Positions 37,043 to 44,789 of a stretch of DNA of 64,000 bases are shown in pieces. Position 1 is the stretch's first letter; every line of letters starts with the position of its first letter. The translations under genes were made by a program, and so were the position numbers. The notes under the pieces were generated by a model. That model worked only from the letters and a program-made list of their open reading frames with translations, was not told where the DNA came from and ran no database searches. Origin of the DNA: Bacteroidales bacterium (GTDB lineage Bacteria > Bacteroidota > Bacteroidia > Bacteroidales > WCHB1-69); assembly GCA_024686335.1 (NCBI GenBank), contig JAILCI010000022.1, positions 41,271 through 105,270 on the forward strand, given 5' to 3'.

Positions 37043-39004
37043 ATGCAAACTATCAACCCACAGGAAAATTACGAGAAAAGCCGCAAGGAAATCGGTTACG
37101 TGGATCGCAAGGAGGCCACTCAGGCCGACTATGACCGTATCGGTTTCAAGTCTGGTCTGGAGGTGCACCAACAATTGGCCACCAAGGAGAAACTCTTCTG
37201 CCGTTGCCCTGCCGGCATCTTCCAAAAACCCGATGAGTATGATGCGGAGCTGCTCCGTCACATGCGTCCCACACTTTCAGAGATGGGAGAATACGACGGT
37301 ACCGCACTCATGGAGTTCAAGACACGTAAAAACATTATCTATCGTATCGCACACCGCACCGCCTGCACCTATGAGGTGGACGACACCCCGCCGTTCCCTA
37401 TCAACCCGGAGGCTCTGCAGTATGCCCTCGAGATAGCCCTCGCTTCCAAACTCAAGATCGTTGGCGAGGTCCACATTACCCGTAAGCAGTACCTCGATGG
37501 CTCAATCCCTACCGGCTTCCAGCGTACCGCTATTCTCGGTATCGATGGCGAGATTCAACTCAAAAATAAAAAGGTACGCCTTATCCAACTTAGCGTGGAA
37601 GAGGATGCTTGCCGTGAGGTCTCCGATATCGGTCATACCCGAATCTATCGCACCGACCGTCTGGGCATGCCGCTCATCGAAACAGTGACCTATCCTGAAA
37701 TGGTCAACCCCGACGAAGTCGAAGAGGCTTGTAACTATATCCGCTTCCTGAACCGCAGCACTGGACGCGTACGTACCGGTATCGGTGCAGGACGTGAGGA
37801 CGTGAATGTGAGCTGCACCGGCGGTACCCGTATCGAGGTCAAAGGTGTTGCCCATACCAAATGGATTCCGGAAGTGACTCATGTGGAGTGCTTCCGTCAG
37901 TGGGCCCTGCTCGCCATTCGCGAACAACTGAAAGCCCGCATCAAGAAAGAAGATTGGAAAATGTCCTGTATTGAACTAGATCCTAAAGACTTCCACTTCT
38001 ACTTTGATCCTATCACTGATGCTATCAAACGTGGTGAGAAGGTCTATGCTGTCAACTTGCCGCAATTTGCCGGTCTGTTGTCTCACTTTACACAACCCGG
38101 TCATCCTTTTTACTGCGAATTTGCTGACAGATTGAAGGTGATTGCTTGCCTCGAGCGACCCAATATGGCTACTAGTGAGGATCTTGAGGATGTGGTTAGC
38201 CGCAGCGTCTTTGAGAAGGCTGCCAAGGCTATGAACGCTGGCGACAATGATGCTCAGATCATCTTCTGGGCTCCAGAGGATGACGTGAAGACAGCCCTTG
38301 AAACTATCGAGGAGCGCGCTTTGATGACCTTCGACGGCGTGCCTTTTGAGACCCGCAAGGCCCTGACCGACGGCACGACAATCTTCGAGCGCGTGCTGCC
38401 TGGCGCAGACCGTATGTATCCTGATACCGATTCAGCTCCTATCCCGTTGAGCGCAGAGTATATTGAGAATCTGCAGAAGAATGTACCCGATGCCGTCTCC
38501 GACCGCTATGCGAAGATGGTAGAGTGGGGCGTGCCTGAAGATTGCTTCAAATATATCTTTACCCACAATTTCTTCCCGCTCATCAAGAAGATTACCGACG
38601 AACTCGGTTACTGTCCAAAATATTTGGGGACCTTCTTCGGTCATAAACTCAAACACTGGCATGGTCAAAATGGCAAGATTCCATTCTCTACAGAACGTCT
38701 TTACGAACTGTTTGGGTTTGTTAAGAAAGAAGGACTCGACAAGGCTATCGCCGCTGATCTGCTGAAACTGATGTTTGAGAATCCGACAGCTACGATGGAT
38801 GAACTTTTGCAATGTTCTGGTTTCAAGAAAGCATCTAAGGAAGAGATTAAAGCTAGCTTGAAGGAAGCAGCCAGCGGATTCAAACCTATGCGCAAGCGCA
38901 CCAGCGAGCAAGACAAATGCAATGCTCTTCTCGGCAAGGTTCGCTCTATTGCTCTAGGTAACCTGTCATTGAATGAGTTAGCCAACGAAAGCGCCAATTT
39001 TTAA
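37043..39004 (+). CDS. gatE: Glu-tRNA(Gln) amidotransferase subunit E (archaeal type)
   Basis: 653 residues. GatB/GatE cradle with GLEVHQQL, CRCPAG, EVDDTPPFPIN and RVRTGIGAGREDVNVS; about 120 residues in the middle form the AspRS-like insertion that separates GatE from GatB; the C-terminal ~120 residues are the helical/YqeY-like tail that binds tRNA (ELFGFVKKEGLDKAIAADLL). It phosphorylates and amidates Glu-tRNA(Gln) using ammonia from GatD. GatDE is the archaeal system; finding it here in a bacterium suggests old lateral transfer. gatD follows after 36 bp. Confidence 0.92.
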   Translation: MQTINPQENYEKSRKEIGYVDRKEATQADYDRIGFKSGLEVHQQLATKEKLFCRCPAGIFQKPDEYDAELLRHMRPTLSEMGEYDGTALMEFKTRKNIIYRIAHRTACTYEVDDTPPFPINPEALQYALEIALASKLKIVGEVHITRKQYLDGSIPTGFQRTAILGIDGEIQLKNKKVRLIQLSVEEDACREVSDIGHTRIYRTDRLGMPLIETVTYPEMVNPDEVEEACNYIRFLNRSTGRVRTGIGAGREDVNVSCTGGTRIEVKGVAHTKWIPEVTHVECFRQWALLAIREQLKARIKKEDWKMSCIELDPKDFHFYFDPITDAIKRGEKVYAVNLPQFAGLLSHFTQPGHPFYCEFADRLKVIACLERPNMATSEDLEDVVSRSVFEKAAKAMNAGDNDAQIIFWAPEDDVKTALETIEERALMTFDGVPFETRKALTDGTTIFERVLPGADRMYPDTDSAPIPLSAEYIENLQKNVPDAVSDRYAKMVEWGVPEDCFKYIFTHNFFPLIKKITDELGYCPKYLGTFFGHKLKHWHGQNGKIPFSTERLYELFGFVKKEGLDKAIAADLLKLMFENPTATMDELLQCSGFKKASKEEIKASLKEAASGFKPMRKRTSEQDKCNALLGKVRSIALGNLSLNELANESANF

Positions 39005-39040
39005 TTTTCAATTTTCAACTTTCAATTTTTAATTGATAAT
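39005..39040. repeat. Degenerate TTTTCAATTTT-type repeat
   Basis: Short AT-rich units between gatE and gatD; the same kind stands at 60075-60090 and 62315-62345 in the phage. Confidence 0.5.
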
Positions 39041-40513
39041 ATGAACGACGATAAAGTTACATTCCAAGGATATAAAGGACGGGCATTGGAAATGCTCAAA
39101 AAATATGACGTTCACGTATGGGACAAAGCAGAAGTGGAGACCACACGCGGACACTTCTCCGGCAAGATTCTGCCTCGTGCCGAGAATACCGACGACATCC
39201 ACATCGTGATGAAGGTCGCTACCGGTTATAACATCGGTATCGACATCGAGACGGTAACTGACATGAAGGGCGAGCGCGACCCGCAGCCCGTGTTCAAAAT
39301 TCCCGAGAAAGAATTCCCTTACACACCAGGTCTGCCTCATGTGAAATTGCTAGGTACTGGAGGTACTATCGCATCGCGCCTTGACTATCGTACCGGTGCT
39401 GTGATCCCTGCATTCTCACCGGGCGAACTCTATGGCGCTGTGCCGGAACTGGCCGACATCTGTAACCTCGATACCGAGAAGGTTTTCGCAGTCTTTTCCG
39501 AGAACATGTCTCCGAAGGAGTATATGGCTCTGGCTCGTAAGATTGGTGACGAAATCAAAGCAGGTATCGAAGGCATCGTGATTGGTCACGGTACCGATAC
39601 TCTTGCACATACAGCTACTGCATTGACCTACATGTGTCAGAACCTGCCTATGCCTGTGGTCTTGGTCGGTTCGCAACGTTCTTCTGACCGTCCAAGCTCT
39701 GATGCTGCTCTAAACCTGATGCATGCCATGACCGCTGCTGGCCATGGCGACATCGCTGAGGTTATGGTCTGCATGTTTGGTCCGACTTCCGATGACTATG
39801 GTTTCCTGCATCGCGGCACCCGCGTGCGTAAGATGCACTCCTCCTACCGCTCCACCTTCCGTACCATAGGCGATACGCCGCTGGCTACCGTGAGCCGCAG
39901 AGATGGCGTCCAGCCTATTAAGGAGACCTACAACCACCGCCGCAAAGGACATCGTGAGGTGGAGGTCATCACCAACTACGAGGACTATATGCGTAGTGTT
40001 GCCAAAAATGATCCCAACGTTACCCGAATCGTGCCTACCTTCGATGACCGCGTGGCTATCCTCTACTACTATCCGGGCATGAAACCCGATGTTCTGGAAG
40101 CTCTCATCGACAATGGTTACAAGGGCATTGTTTGGGATGGTACTGGACTCGGACACGTCAACAAAGGCATGTTCGACGCTATCCAACGCGCTACCGATGC
40201 TGGCATTCATCAGTATATGAGCGTTCAGACTATCTGGGGCTACACACACATGTTCGTCTATGACACTGGTCGTGACATGATGGCCCGTGGCATCATCCCC
40301 GCCGACAATATGCTGGCAGAGAGCTCTTACATCAAACTCGGCTGGGCCCTTGGTCTTACTAAGGACAGCGGCCAAAAGCGCGAGGATGTCAAGAAATTGA
40401 TGCTTACTCCTATTAACGACGAAATTACCAGACGCGAACCCTACGACGGCTACTTGGTCTACCAAGGTGGTGTGCCCGAAGTGGAAGAATTCGTAAAGAA
40501 GGTGAGAAAGTAG
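39041..40513 (+). CDS. gatD: Glu-tRNA(Gln) amidotransferase subunit D (asparaginase-like)
   Basis: 490 residues. Residues 1-90 form the N-terminal domain specific to GatD; the L-asparaginase core begins at VKLLGTGGTIASRLDYRTGAV (first catalytic threonine) and has IVIGHGTDTLAHTATAL (second Thr-Asp pair) and VLVGSQRSSDRPSSDAALNL. It makes ammonia for GatE from asparagine or glutamine. The N-terminal domain and the gatE neighbour argue against a plain asparaginase. A terminator follows. Confidence 0.92.
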   Translation: MNDDKVTFQGYKGRALEMLKKYDVHVWDKAEVETTRGHFSGKILPRAENTDDIHIVMKVATGYNIGIDIETVTDMKGERDPQPVFKIPEKEFPYTPGLPHVKLLGTGGTIASRLDYRTGAVIPAFSPGELYGAVPELADICNLDTEKVFAVFSENMSPKEYMALARKIGDEIKAGIEGIVIGHGTDTLAHTATALTYMCQNLPMPVVLVGSQRSSDRPSSDAALNLMHAMTAAGHGDIAEVMVCMFGPTSDDYGFLHRGTRVRKMHSSYRSTFRTIGDTPLATVSRRDGVQPIKETYNHRRKGHREVEVITNYEDYMRSVAKNDPNVTRIVPTFDDRVAILYYYPGMKPDVLEALIDNGYKGIVWDGTGLGHVNKGMFDAIQRATDAGIHQYMSVQTIWGYTHMFVYDTGRDMMARGIIPADNMLAESSYIKLGWALGLTKDSGQKREDVKKLMLTPINDEITRREPYDGYLVYQGGVPEVEEFVKKVRK

Positions 40514-40538
40514 TCTCTTGTCTGTAATCTTAAGACTT

Positions 40539-40572
40539 AAAGACGGAGAACCATTTTGGTTTCTCCGTCTTT
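40539..40572 (+). terminator. Rho-independent terminator of gatD
   Basis: 12-bp stem AAAGACGGAGAA/TTCTCCGTCTTT with extra CC-GG pairs inside and a T run. Confidence 0.88.
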
Positions 40573-40580
40573 TTTGTGCA

Positions 40581-40608
40581 AAAAAAAGAGTTGCTTTTCA
40601 GCAACTCT
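40581..40608 (-). terminator. Minus-strand terminator of a lost or displaced tRNA gene
   Basis: AGAGTTGC/GCAACTCT stem (40587-40594 with 40601-40608) and seven U on the minus strand. It directly follows the tRNA-like 3' end at 40609-40630. Confidence 0.7.
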
Positions 40609-40630
40609 CGGTAGCGAGTAGGAGACTTTA
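40609..40630 (-). other. tRNA 3'-end-like fragment, probable left attachment site (attL)
   Basis: Minus strand reads GTCTCCTACTCGCTACC (40626-40610), which looks like the 3' T-stem strand, acceptor strand and CC end of a tRNA. No matching 5' half lies upstream. Displaced 3' fragments of this kind mark one end of elements that integrate into tRNA genes. Confidence 0.35.
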
Positions 40631-40929
40631 TGAACGTCCTTCCTCCTAAACATGGGCGTTGATTATCAATTAGTTATAAAATCAAAAATGGCGGATTCGC
40701 ACCGTTTTTGTCCCGTTTCTGTCCCGGTGAATGTCGCTGCAAAAGTGTGTGCTTGAGCATGTTGAAACCTCTTTCCACGGCACGCAAAACCCCGTATTGC
40801 TGCATTTATTTTATGTTCAGTGTGCTTTCGTCCTGTTCAACACATAAACCTTTTTCCCTTCGAATCGTACACAATACGGGAGGGATGCCCTAAATAGATA
40901 ATTTTCCATAGTTTGTTTGTATTAATTTG
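40631..40929. other. Spacer without a convincing gene
   Basis: Two very short minus-strand frames (40817-40909, 30 codons; 40674-40805, 43 codons) follow the repressor gene, and TGTCCC occurs twice at about 40709-40725. None has enough support to be called a gene. Confidence 0.5.
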
Positions 40930-41235
40930 TTAACTACCTCGTACTAGTTTCAACAAGACGTCTCGCTTGTCCGGAGATATCTCGAATGTTACTGAGATTC
41001 GCTCATAATTCTTGATTGTTGAGGAATCGACATATTTTTTCGGATAAGTGAACAAATCTATGACTTGAACTCCTAATACGTTTGCGATTTTCTCAAGTTG
41101 ATTGACTTTGAGTTGCTGAACTCCTTTTTCAATTTTGTTCCAATTCGATTGGTCGAAATCCAGCGCGGCAGCTATATCTAACTGTGTTAGACCTTTTTCC
41201 TGCCGAATCTTCTTAATGTTTTCTATAATATCCAT
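40930..41235 (-). CDS. XRE-family repressor of the prophage
   Basis: 101 residues. A helix-turn-helix occupies residues 5-62 (IRQEKGLTQLDIAAALDFDQSNWNKIEKG), with a short C-terminal tail. Position, size and divergent orientation to the early operon make it the likely lysogeny repressor or an early regulator. Its -7 box (minus strand TATATTTG, 41241-41248) is only 5 bp before the ATG, so the mRNA should be leaderless, as for cI from PRM in lambda. Confidence 0.8.
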   Translation of the reverse strand: MDIIENIKKIRQEKGLTQLDIAAALDFDQSNWNKIEKGVQQLKVNQLEKIANVLGVQVIDLFTYPKKYVDSSTIKNYERISVTFEISPDKRDVLLKLVRGS

Positions 41236-41240
41236 GACTA

Positions 41241-41248
41241 CAAATATA
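41241..41248 (-). promoter_or_regulatory. -7 box of the repressor gene
   Basis: TATATTTG on the minus strand, 5 bp before the ATG at 41235. Confidence 0.45.
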
Positions 41249-41291
41249 AATTATTGATTATTAATGGCATAGGAGTTTTTCACATAAAAAA

Positions 41292-41328
41292 ATGAGAAAA
41301 AAGAATATTTTATATGCGATATTCTCAT
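41292..41328. promoter_or_regulatory. Nested palindromes, candidate repressor operator
   Basis: AGAATAT-N10-ATATTCT at 41302-41325 and ATGAGAA/TTCTCAT at 41292-41298 and 41322-41328. They lie just before the early -7 box at 41337. Confidence 0.5.
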
Positions 41329-41336
41329 ATTTTTAT

Positions 41337-41344
41337 TATTTTTG
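41337..41344 (+). promoter_or_regulatory. -7 box of the phage early operon
   Basis: TATTTTTG, 54 bp before the ATG at 41399. Confidence 0.5.
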
Positions 41345-41398
41345 CAGCGTCAATACTGCAAAGATACTGCATAAATGCAGAACAAAAATATATAAAAA

Positions 41399-41575
41399 AT
41401 GAGAGTGTATTCTAATAAAGAAAAGAGAAATTTGAAAATACTATCCCAGTTTAATGAGATGGTTTCCCAAGGTACTCCTAAGATGGAGGCCTATAAAGCG
41501 CTTGCCAAAAAGTATAAACTTACCGTTAGCGGGGCCAGATACGCCGTGCTGTCGGCAAAACTCATCGCCCTATGA
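41399..41575 (+). CDS. 58-residue basic protein, possible small DNA-binding regulator
   Basis: First gene after the early promoter. 58 residues (MRVYSNKEKRNLKILSQF...), with a helix-turn-helix-like stretch (KMEAYKALAKKYKLTVSGARYAVLSAKL). It might be a Cro- or sigma-like regulator. Its TGA overlaps the next ATG (ATGA at 41572), good evidence that both are translated. Confidence 0.6.
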   Translation: MRVYSNKEKRNLKILSQFNEMVSQGTPKMEAYKALAKKYKLTVSGARYAVLSAKLIAL

Positions 41576-41790
41576 ACGCGCTATACAGATGGCTCGACTA
41601 CTGGTGCGGGCAATACAGGGAAGTACGCTGCGAGATCCTGAGCAGCAACGGCAATTCAACTACCATAGTCCTGAAGGGATACGGACCCAATAACCGCCCA
41701 CCAGGATCTGTGATGAGAGTAAAACCGTCATCGGTGATCACCGGGCAGAAGAAGGAACCCGACACCTCCTGGCACAAGTGGACTGACTGA
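41572..41790 (+). CDS. Small phage protein of unknown function
   Basis: 72 residues, starting in an ATGA overlap with the previous gene. No family recognised; the ending VTGQKKEPDTSWHKWTD is polar. A weak hairpin with T5 lies just after it (41799-41833). Confidence 0.55.
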   Translation: MNALYRWLDYWCGQYREVRCEILSSNGNSTTIVLKGYGPNNRPPGSVMRVKPSSVITGQKKEPDTSWHKWTD

Positions 41791-41798
41791 CAAAACGG

Positions 41799-41833
41799 AG
41801 AACTCCCGCCGTAAAGGGGAGAGCGTTCTTTTT
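41799..41833 (+). terminator. Probable terminator in the early operon
   Basis: CTCCC/GGGAG stem with an outer AGAA/TTCT pair around a 4-nt bulge, then T5. A related string GGGAGCGTTCTTT stands at 42615-42627, after the 88-residue gene. Confidence 0.35.
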
Positions 41834-41894
41834 CCCCCTCCCATGTAGAACCTGACAGCTACGTTTTCAAATCCTTTAGCTCGGGAGGGGTTTC

Positions 41895-41984
41895 GGCGGA
41901 AACATGATGCTGGACGGCCGCATCACATTATTAATTTGATTTTTTCGCAGCAAACACAGGGTTCGACTCCCGATTCCGCCACCA
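41895..41984 (+). other. tRNA-like element with intact acceptor stem and CCA but no anticodon arm
   Basis: GGCGGAA (41895-41901) pairs fully with TTCCGCC (41974-41980), followed by A-CCA. A T-loop TTCGACT sits at 41962-41968 with three of five stem pairs, and 41905-41910/41920-41925 make a D-arm-like hairpin. The middle is AT-rich and folds into no anticodon stem. Confidence 0.4.
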
Positions 41985-42001
41985 ATCAAAAACACATCAG
42001 T

Positions 42002-42292
42002 ATGAAAAAAGTATACATAGCCGGGAAAGTAACCGGAGAAAAGTACCAGACGGTCTTCATTAAGTTCATGGCCGCCGAGAACAGACTCAAGATGGACGGG
42101 CACGAAGTGGTCAACCCGATCAGATTTTGTGCATCAGAATGGCCGTGGGCAGACTGCATGAGACGATGCATAGCCAGGCTGATGGAGTGCGATGCCATCT
42201 ACCTTCTCAACGACTGGAAGCAGAGCAAGGGAGCCCGCCTCGAGAAGTATCTCGCCGACCAGCTCGGACTTACCATAATGAAGGAGAGATAA
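42002..42292 (+). CDS. DUF4406 protein (nucleoside deoxyribosyltransferase-like)
   Basis: 96 residues from the ATG at 42002. MKKVYIAGKVTGEKY opens the fold; WPWADCMRRCIARLMECDAIYLLNDWKQSKGARLE has the usual D-A-hydrophobic-L-x-W and S-x-G-x-x-x-E features of this phage-borne family, distantly related to nucleoside 2-deoxyribosyltransferases. It may act on nucleotides or modified bases; not proven. Confidence 0.8.
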   Translation: MKKVYIAGKVTGEKYQTVFIKFMAAENRLKMDGHEVVNPIRFCASEWPWADCMRRCIARLMECDAIYLLNDWKQSKGARLEKYLADQLGLTIMKER

Positions 42293-42311
42293 CAATTAAA
42301 AATTCACCAAT

Positions 42312-42578
42312 ATGAAAAAGAACGACATCAACAAACCGAAAAAACTCAGTCTGATCAAGAGAATCAGAGTAATCAAGAACATCTGGCGCATGCTCAAGCA
42401 TGACAATAAAGCACAGGGATTCCTTATAGTCGCTGACGGACATGGAGGGATGGTAGGCAACATCAACGTCCCCGGTGATACTTGTGCGAAGATGGTGAAG
42501 AGCCTCTGCATGACGAATGTCGGATTCCACAAGGCCGTCACCCAAGCGATCTACAGTTTCCCTTCAAGGCTAATTTAG
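42312..42578 (+). CDS. Small basic phage protein of unknown function
   Basis: 88 residues, lysine-rich N terminus, then a compact core (QGFLIVADGHGGMVGNINVPGD). No family recognised. Starts 19 bp after the DUF4406 gene. Confidence 0.55.
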   Translation: MKKNDINKPKKLSLIKRIRVIKNIWRMLKHDNKAQGFLIVADGHGGMVGNINVPGDTCAKMVKSLCMTNVGFHKAVTQAIYSFPSRLI

Positions 42579-42726
42579 GACTTAACAAGGAATCACCATC
42601 GCCCATAGAAAAGGATGGGAGCGTTCTTTCACACCCCTCGCAACCCAATTTATACCAACAAAGAGTTTCTTCATGATTACTACTGCGAGGGGACATCGGC
42701 ACGGATGAGGCGACATGTAATGCTCA

Positions 42727-42861
42727 TTGAACCGAAATAAGGAAAACGAGAGACTTAGAAATAAGCTGCATGCTCTCAGGATGGAAGTAAACGACATCCT
42801 AGAAGAACTTTCCAATAATGAAAACACTGGAAAGGATTGCAAAGAAGGAGGTGAAAAATGA
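42727..42861 (+). CDS. 44-residue coiled-coil peptide, TTG start
   Basis: Reading frame with TTG at 42727 and the stop inside an ATGA overlap with the next gene. The sequence is charged and heptad-like (NKENERLRNKLHALRMEVNDIL). Support is the overlap only; a start at the internal ATG (42778) is also possible. Confidence 0.4.
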   Translation: MNRNKENERLRNKLHALRMEVNDILEELSNNENTGKDCKEGGEK

Positions 42862-43277
42862 TAACAGAAGATTACGTTTCTTTTGAAATAGCAAAACTCT
42901 TGAAAGAAAAGGGATTTAGTGGCGAGTTCCATAAACATTATTGGGGATATGAACATGGTAAAGAATTTTTGACAGAAGGTTCTTTTAATCCAGAATATGA
43001 TTATCCTGCCCCAACTCTCCAAATGGCTATGAAGTGGCTGAGGGAGATAAAGGGTATTTCAATAGACATTATTACGGATTGGGAATGGGCAAGAGACCCA
43101 ATAACAATGACTAAAATTGAAATTGAATATCCTGAAGCGTCAGAATTCACAGGGTATTATTACGAAATTCATCAACTTGAACCACATAGACTTTTATATG
43201 ATTCAGCAGTTATTTCTAAAAATCGTGAAGAAGCATGTGAAGCAGCTATTAAATATTGTTTGGAAAATTTAATTTAA
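42858..43277 (+). CDS. Phage early protein, first of two tandem paralogues
   Basis: 139 residues, preceded by a strong SD (GGAGG, 7 bp before the ATG). Opens MITEDYVSFEIAKLLKEKGF, holds PAPTLQMAMKWLRE and ends AIKYCLENLI. The next gene shares all three blocks. AT-rich compared with the flanking phage genes. Function unknown. Confidence 0.7.
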   Translation: MITEDYVSFEIAKLLKEKGFSGEFHKHYWGYEHGKEFLTEGSFNPEYDYPAPTLQMAMKWLREIKGISIDIITDWEWARDPITMTKIEIEYPEASEFTGYYYEIHQLEPHRLLYDSAVISKNREEACEAAIKYCLENLI

Positions 43278-43282
43278 GTGCT

Positions 43283-43654
43283 ATGATTAAGGAAGATTAT
43301 GTTAGTTTTGAAACCGCCAAACTTTTAAAGGAAAAGGGTTTTGATGATTGCGGAACCTCTTTTTTAGAAAATGGTAACATGTTTCCAACATGCATTGTTA
43401 GAAGAAAAAAACATTATCCTGCTCCAACTCTCCAAATGGCTATGAAGTGGTTGAGGGAAGAAAAGCACTACTATATCCAAGTTATGTTGAATGGTTGGGC
43501 TTATGGAGGACATACAGGATATTTTGTGCTAATACAGAAAACCGATTCAGATTATGAAAGAATGTTAAGTGACGTAGTTGATGAGGTTTTCTATGACACG
43601 TATGAAGAGGCTGTTGAAATAGCGATAAAATATGTACTTGAAAATCTAATTTAG
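43283..43654 (+). CDS. Phage early protein, second of two tandem paralogues
   Basis: 123 residues from the ATG at 43283 (MIKEDYVSFETAKLLKEKGF). Shares start, PAPTLQMAMKWLRE block and ending AIKYVLENLI with the previous gene; the middle differs in length and sequence. It starts 5 bp after the first copy ends. The pair arose by tandem duplication. Function unknown. Confidence 0.7.
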   Translation: MIKEDYVSFETAKLLKEKGFDDCGTSFLENGNMFPTCIVRRKKHYPAPTLQMAMKWLREEKHYYIQVMLNGWAYGGHTGYFVLIQKTDSDYERMLSDVVDEVFYDTYEEAVEIAIKYVLENLI

Positions 43655-43668
43655 AAAGGAGGCGAGGA

Positions 43669-44088
43669 ATGGAAATAATTCAAAAAATAATAGAGAAGCC
43701 ATCATTATTACAACGTGTTTCAGGGAAGCAAATAATACCCAATCATGTATTCGATTGTATTGATGAGAAGAGAAAAGATGCGTACATTAACCATATTGTC
43801 ATGGATATGGCAATCGAAATGAAAAAGAAAGGATTAATCCATATCGAAGAGGAAGATACCGTCGATGGAGTCACAATATCAGCGAAAATGTTTGTTGTAT
43901 CCCCAGAAGCGTACACCCTTGAAATGAAAGAAGTGGACTTGGAGAAAGAGTTACAAAATCATATCAGGGAATGTCTTGATATCAAATTTCCAACAACAGA
44001 CATTGAGCTAATCAAGAAAGATGTTGAATATACAGCAAGGAAATTCTTTGAACTTGGACTTAAAACACAGAAAGGAGGAGAGAAATGA
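43669..44088 (+). CDS. Phage early protein of unknown function
   Basis: 139 residues with SD AGGAGG upstream. Helical, charged; KMFVVSPEAYTLEMKEVDL in the middle, ending with KKDVEYTARKFFELGL. The stop overlaps the next start by 4 bp. Confidence 0.6.
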   Translation: MEIIQKIIEKPSLLQRVSGKQIIPNHVFDCIDEKRKDAYINHIVMDMAIEMKKKGLIHIEEEDTVDGVTISAKMFVVSPEAYTLEMKEVDLEKELQNHIRECLDIKFPTTDIELIKKDVEYTARKFFELGLKTQKGGEK

Positions 44089-44348
44089 ATGCGGACGGGA
44101 AACTAGCCAAGAGACTGGCCCGGACTTACCCATGGAAATCCGGCGCACTGGACAGGACGGATCTGCAGGTCGTTTCTTTCGCCACCACGCTGGCTAAGAA
44201 CAGGCAAATCGAGGATGGGTGCCTGGCGATAGCCGGCATGGTCAAAAACGGATCTTTCAACGGGATGGGACCTGAAGAGATGGCAAAGAGGTTTGCCGAA
44301 ATAATCAAGAATACCGACACGGAGGAAGGAGGCGACGATGAGGCCTAG
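44085..44348 (+). CDS. Phage early protein of unknown function
   Basis: 87 residues, ATGA start overlap and a strong SD (GGAGG). Helical and polar; ends in an acidic tail (NTDTEEGGDDEA). Its last codons overlap the start of the next, frameshifted gene. Confidence 0.6.
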   Translation: MNADGKLAKRLARTYPWKSGALDRTDLQVVSFATTLAKNRQIEDGCLAIAGMVKNGSFNGMGPEEMAKRFAEIIKNTDTEEGGDDEA

Positions 44349-44789
44349 AGACTTGATGATAGGAGACTATGTATATCTGAAGAATATCGCCGGGAACGCG
44401 CCCGCCGAGTGGAGAAGATCCGGGAGGACTTCGTCACCGTAAGCTTCAGATTCTACGGCCTCGACCTCATGCACATGGTCGGATACCAGGAAACCATAGA
44501 TCCCATCCCGATAACGATAGAGATCCTACAGCTTATCGGCTTCAACTCCGACGACGGCTTCCCTGGTTTCGGCATCTGGTACAGTCCGGACAAGAGGATA
44601 GAGATGACAGACCGTACAGACTATCTCAACACCTTCTCGAAGTGGCACGTCCACGTAGACACGGAAGACTTCCGTACTATCGGCGGCGTTGAGCTGTCAT
44701 ACGTCCACGAGCTTCAGCACTTCCTGAAGCTGTGCAACATAGACATTAATATAGATTTATATAACCAAAAGAAAGGAGACCAAGAATGA
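44338..44789 (+). pseudogene. Early gene split by a -1 frameshift
   Basis: The ATG at 44338 has a perfect SD (AGGAGG) and opens MRPRDLMIGDYVYLKN, a start common in Bacteroides phage proteins, but the frame stops after 34 codons. The rest of the expected protein (VEKIREDFVTVSF... to IDLYNQKKGDQE) continues in the -1 frame, with only a GTG at 44409 and no SD. The two frames overlap around 44349-44440. It could be a damaged gene, a sequencing indel or programmed frameshifting. Confidence 0.5.

Noticed and set aside
39041..40513. Plain L-asparaginase instead of GatD
   Set aside because: The extra N-terminal domain and the adjacent gatE with its specific insertion fit GatD.
40708..40893. 61-codon plus-strand frame between gatD and the repressor
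   Set aside because: Cysteine- and serine-rich random-looking sequence, no start signals, overlaps other short frames.
42482..42676. 64-codon frame after the 88-residue early gene
   Set aside because: Mostly overlaps that gene in another frame and lacks a start site.
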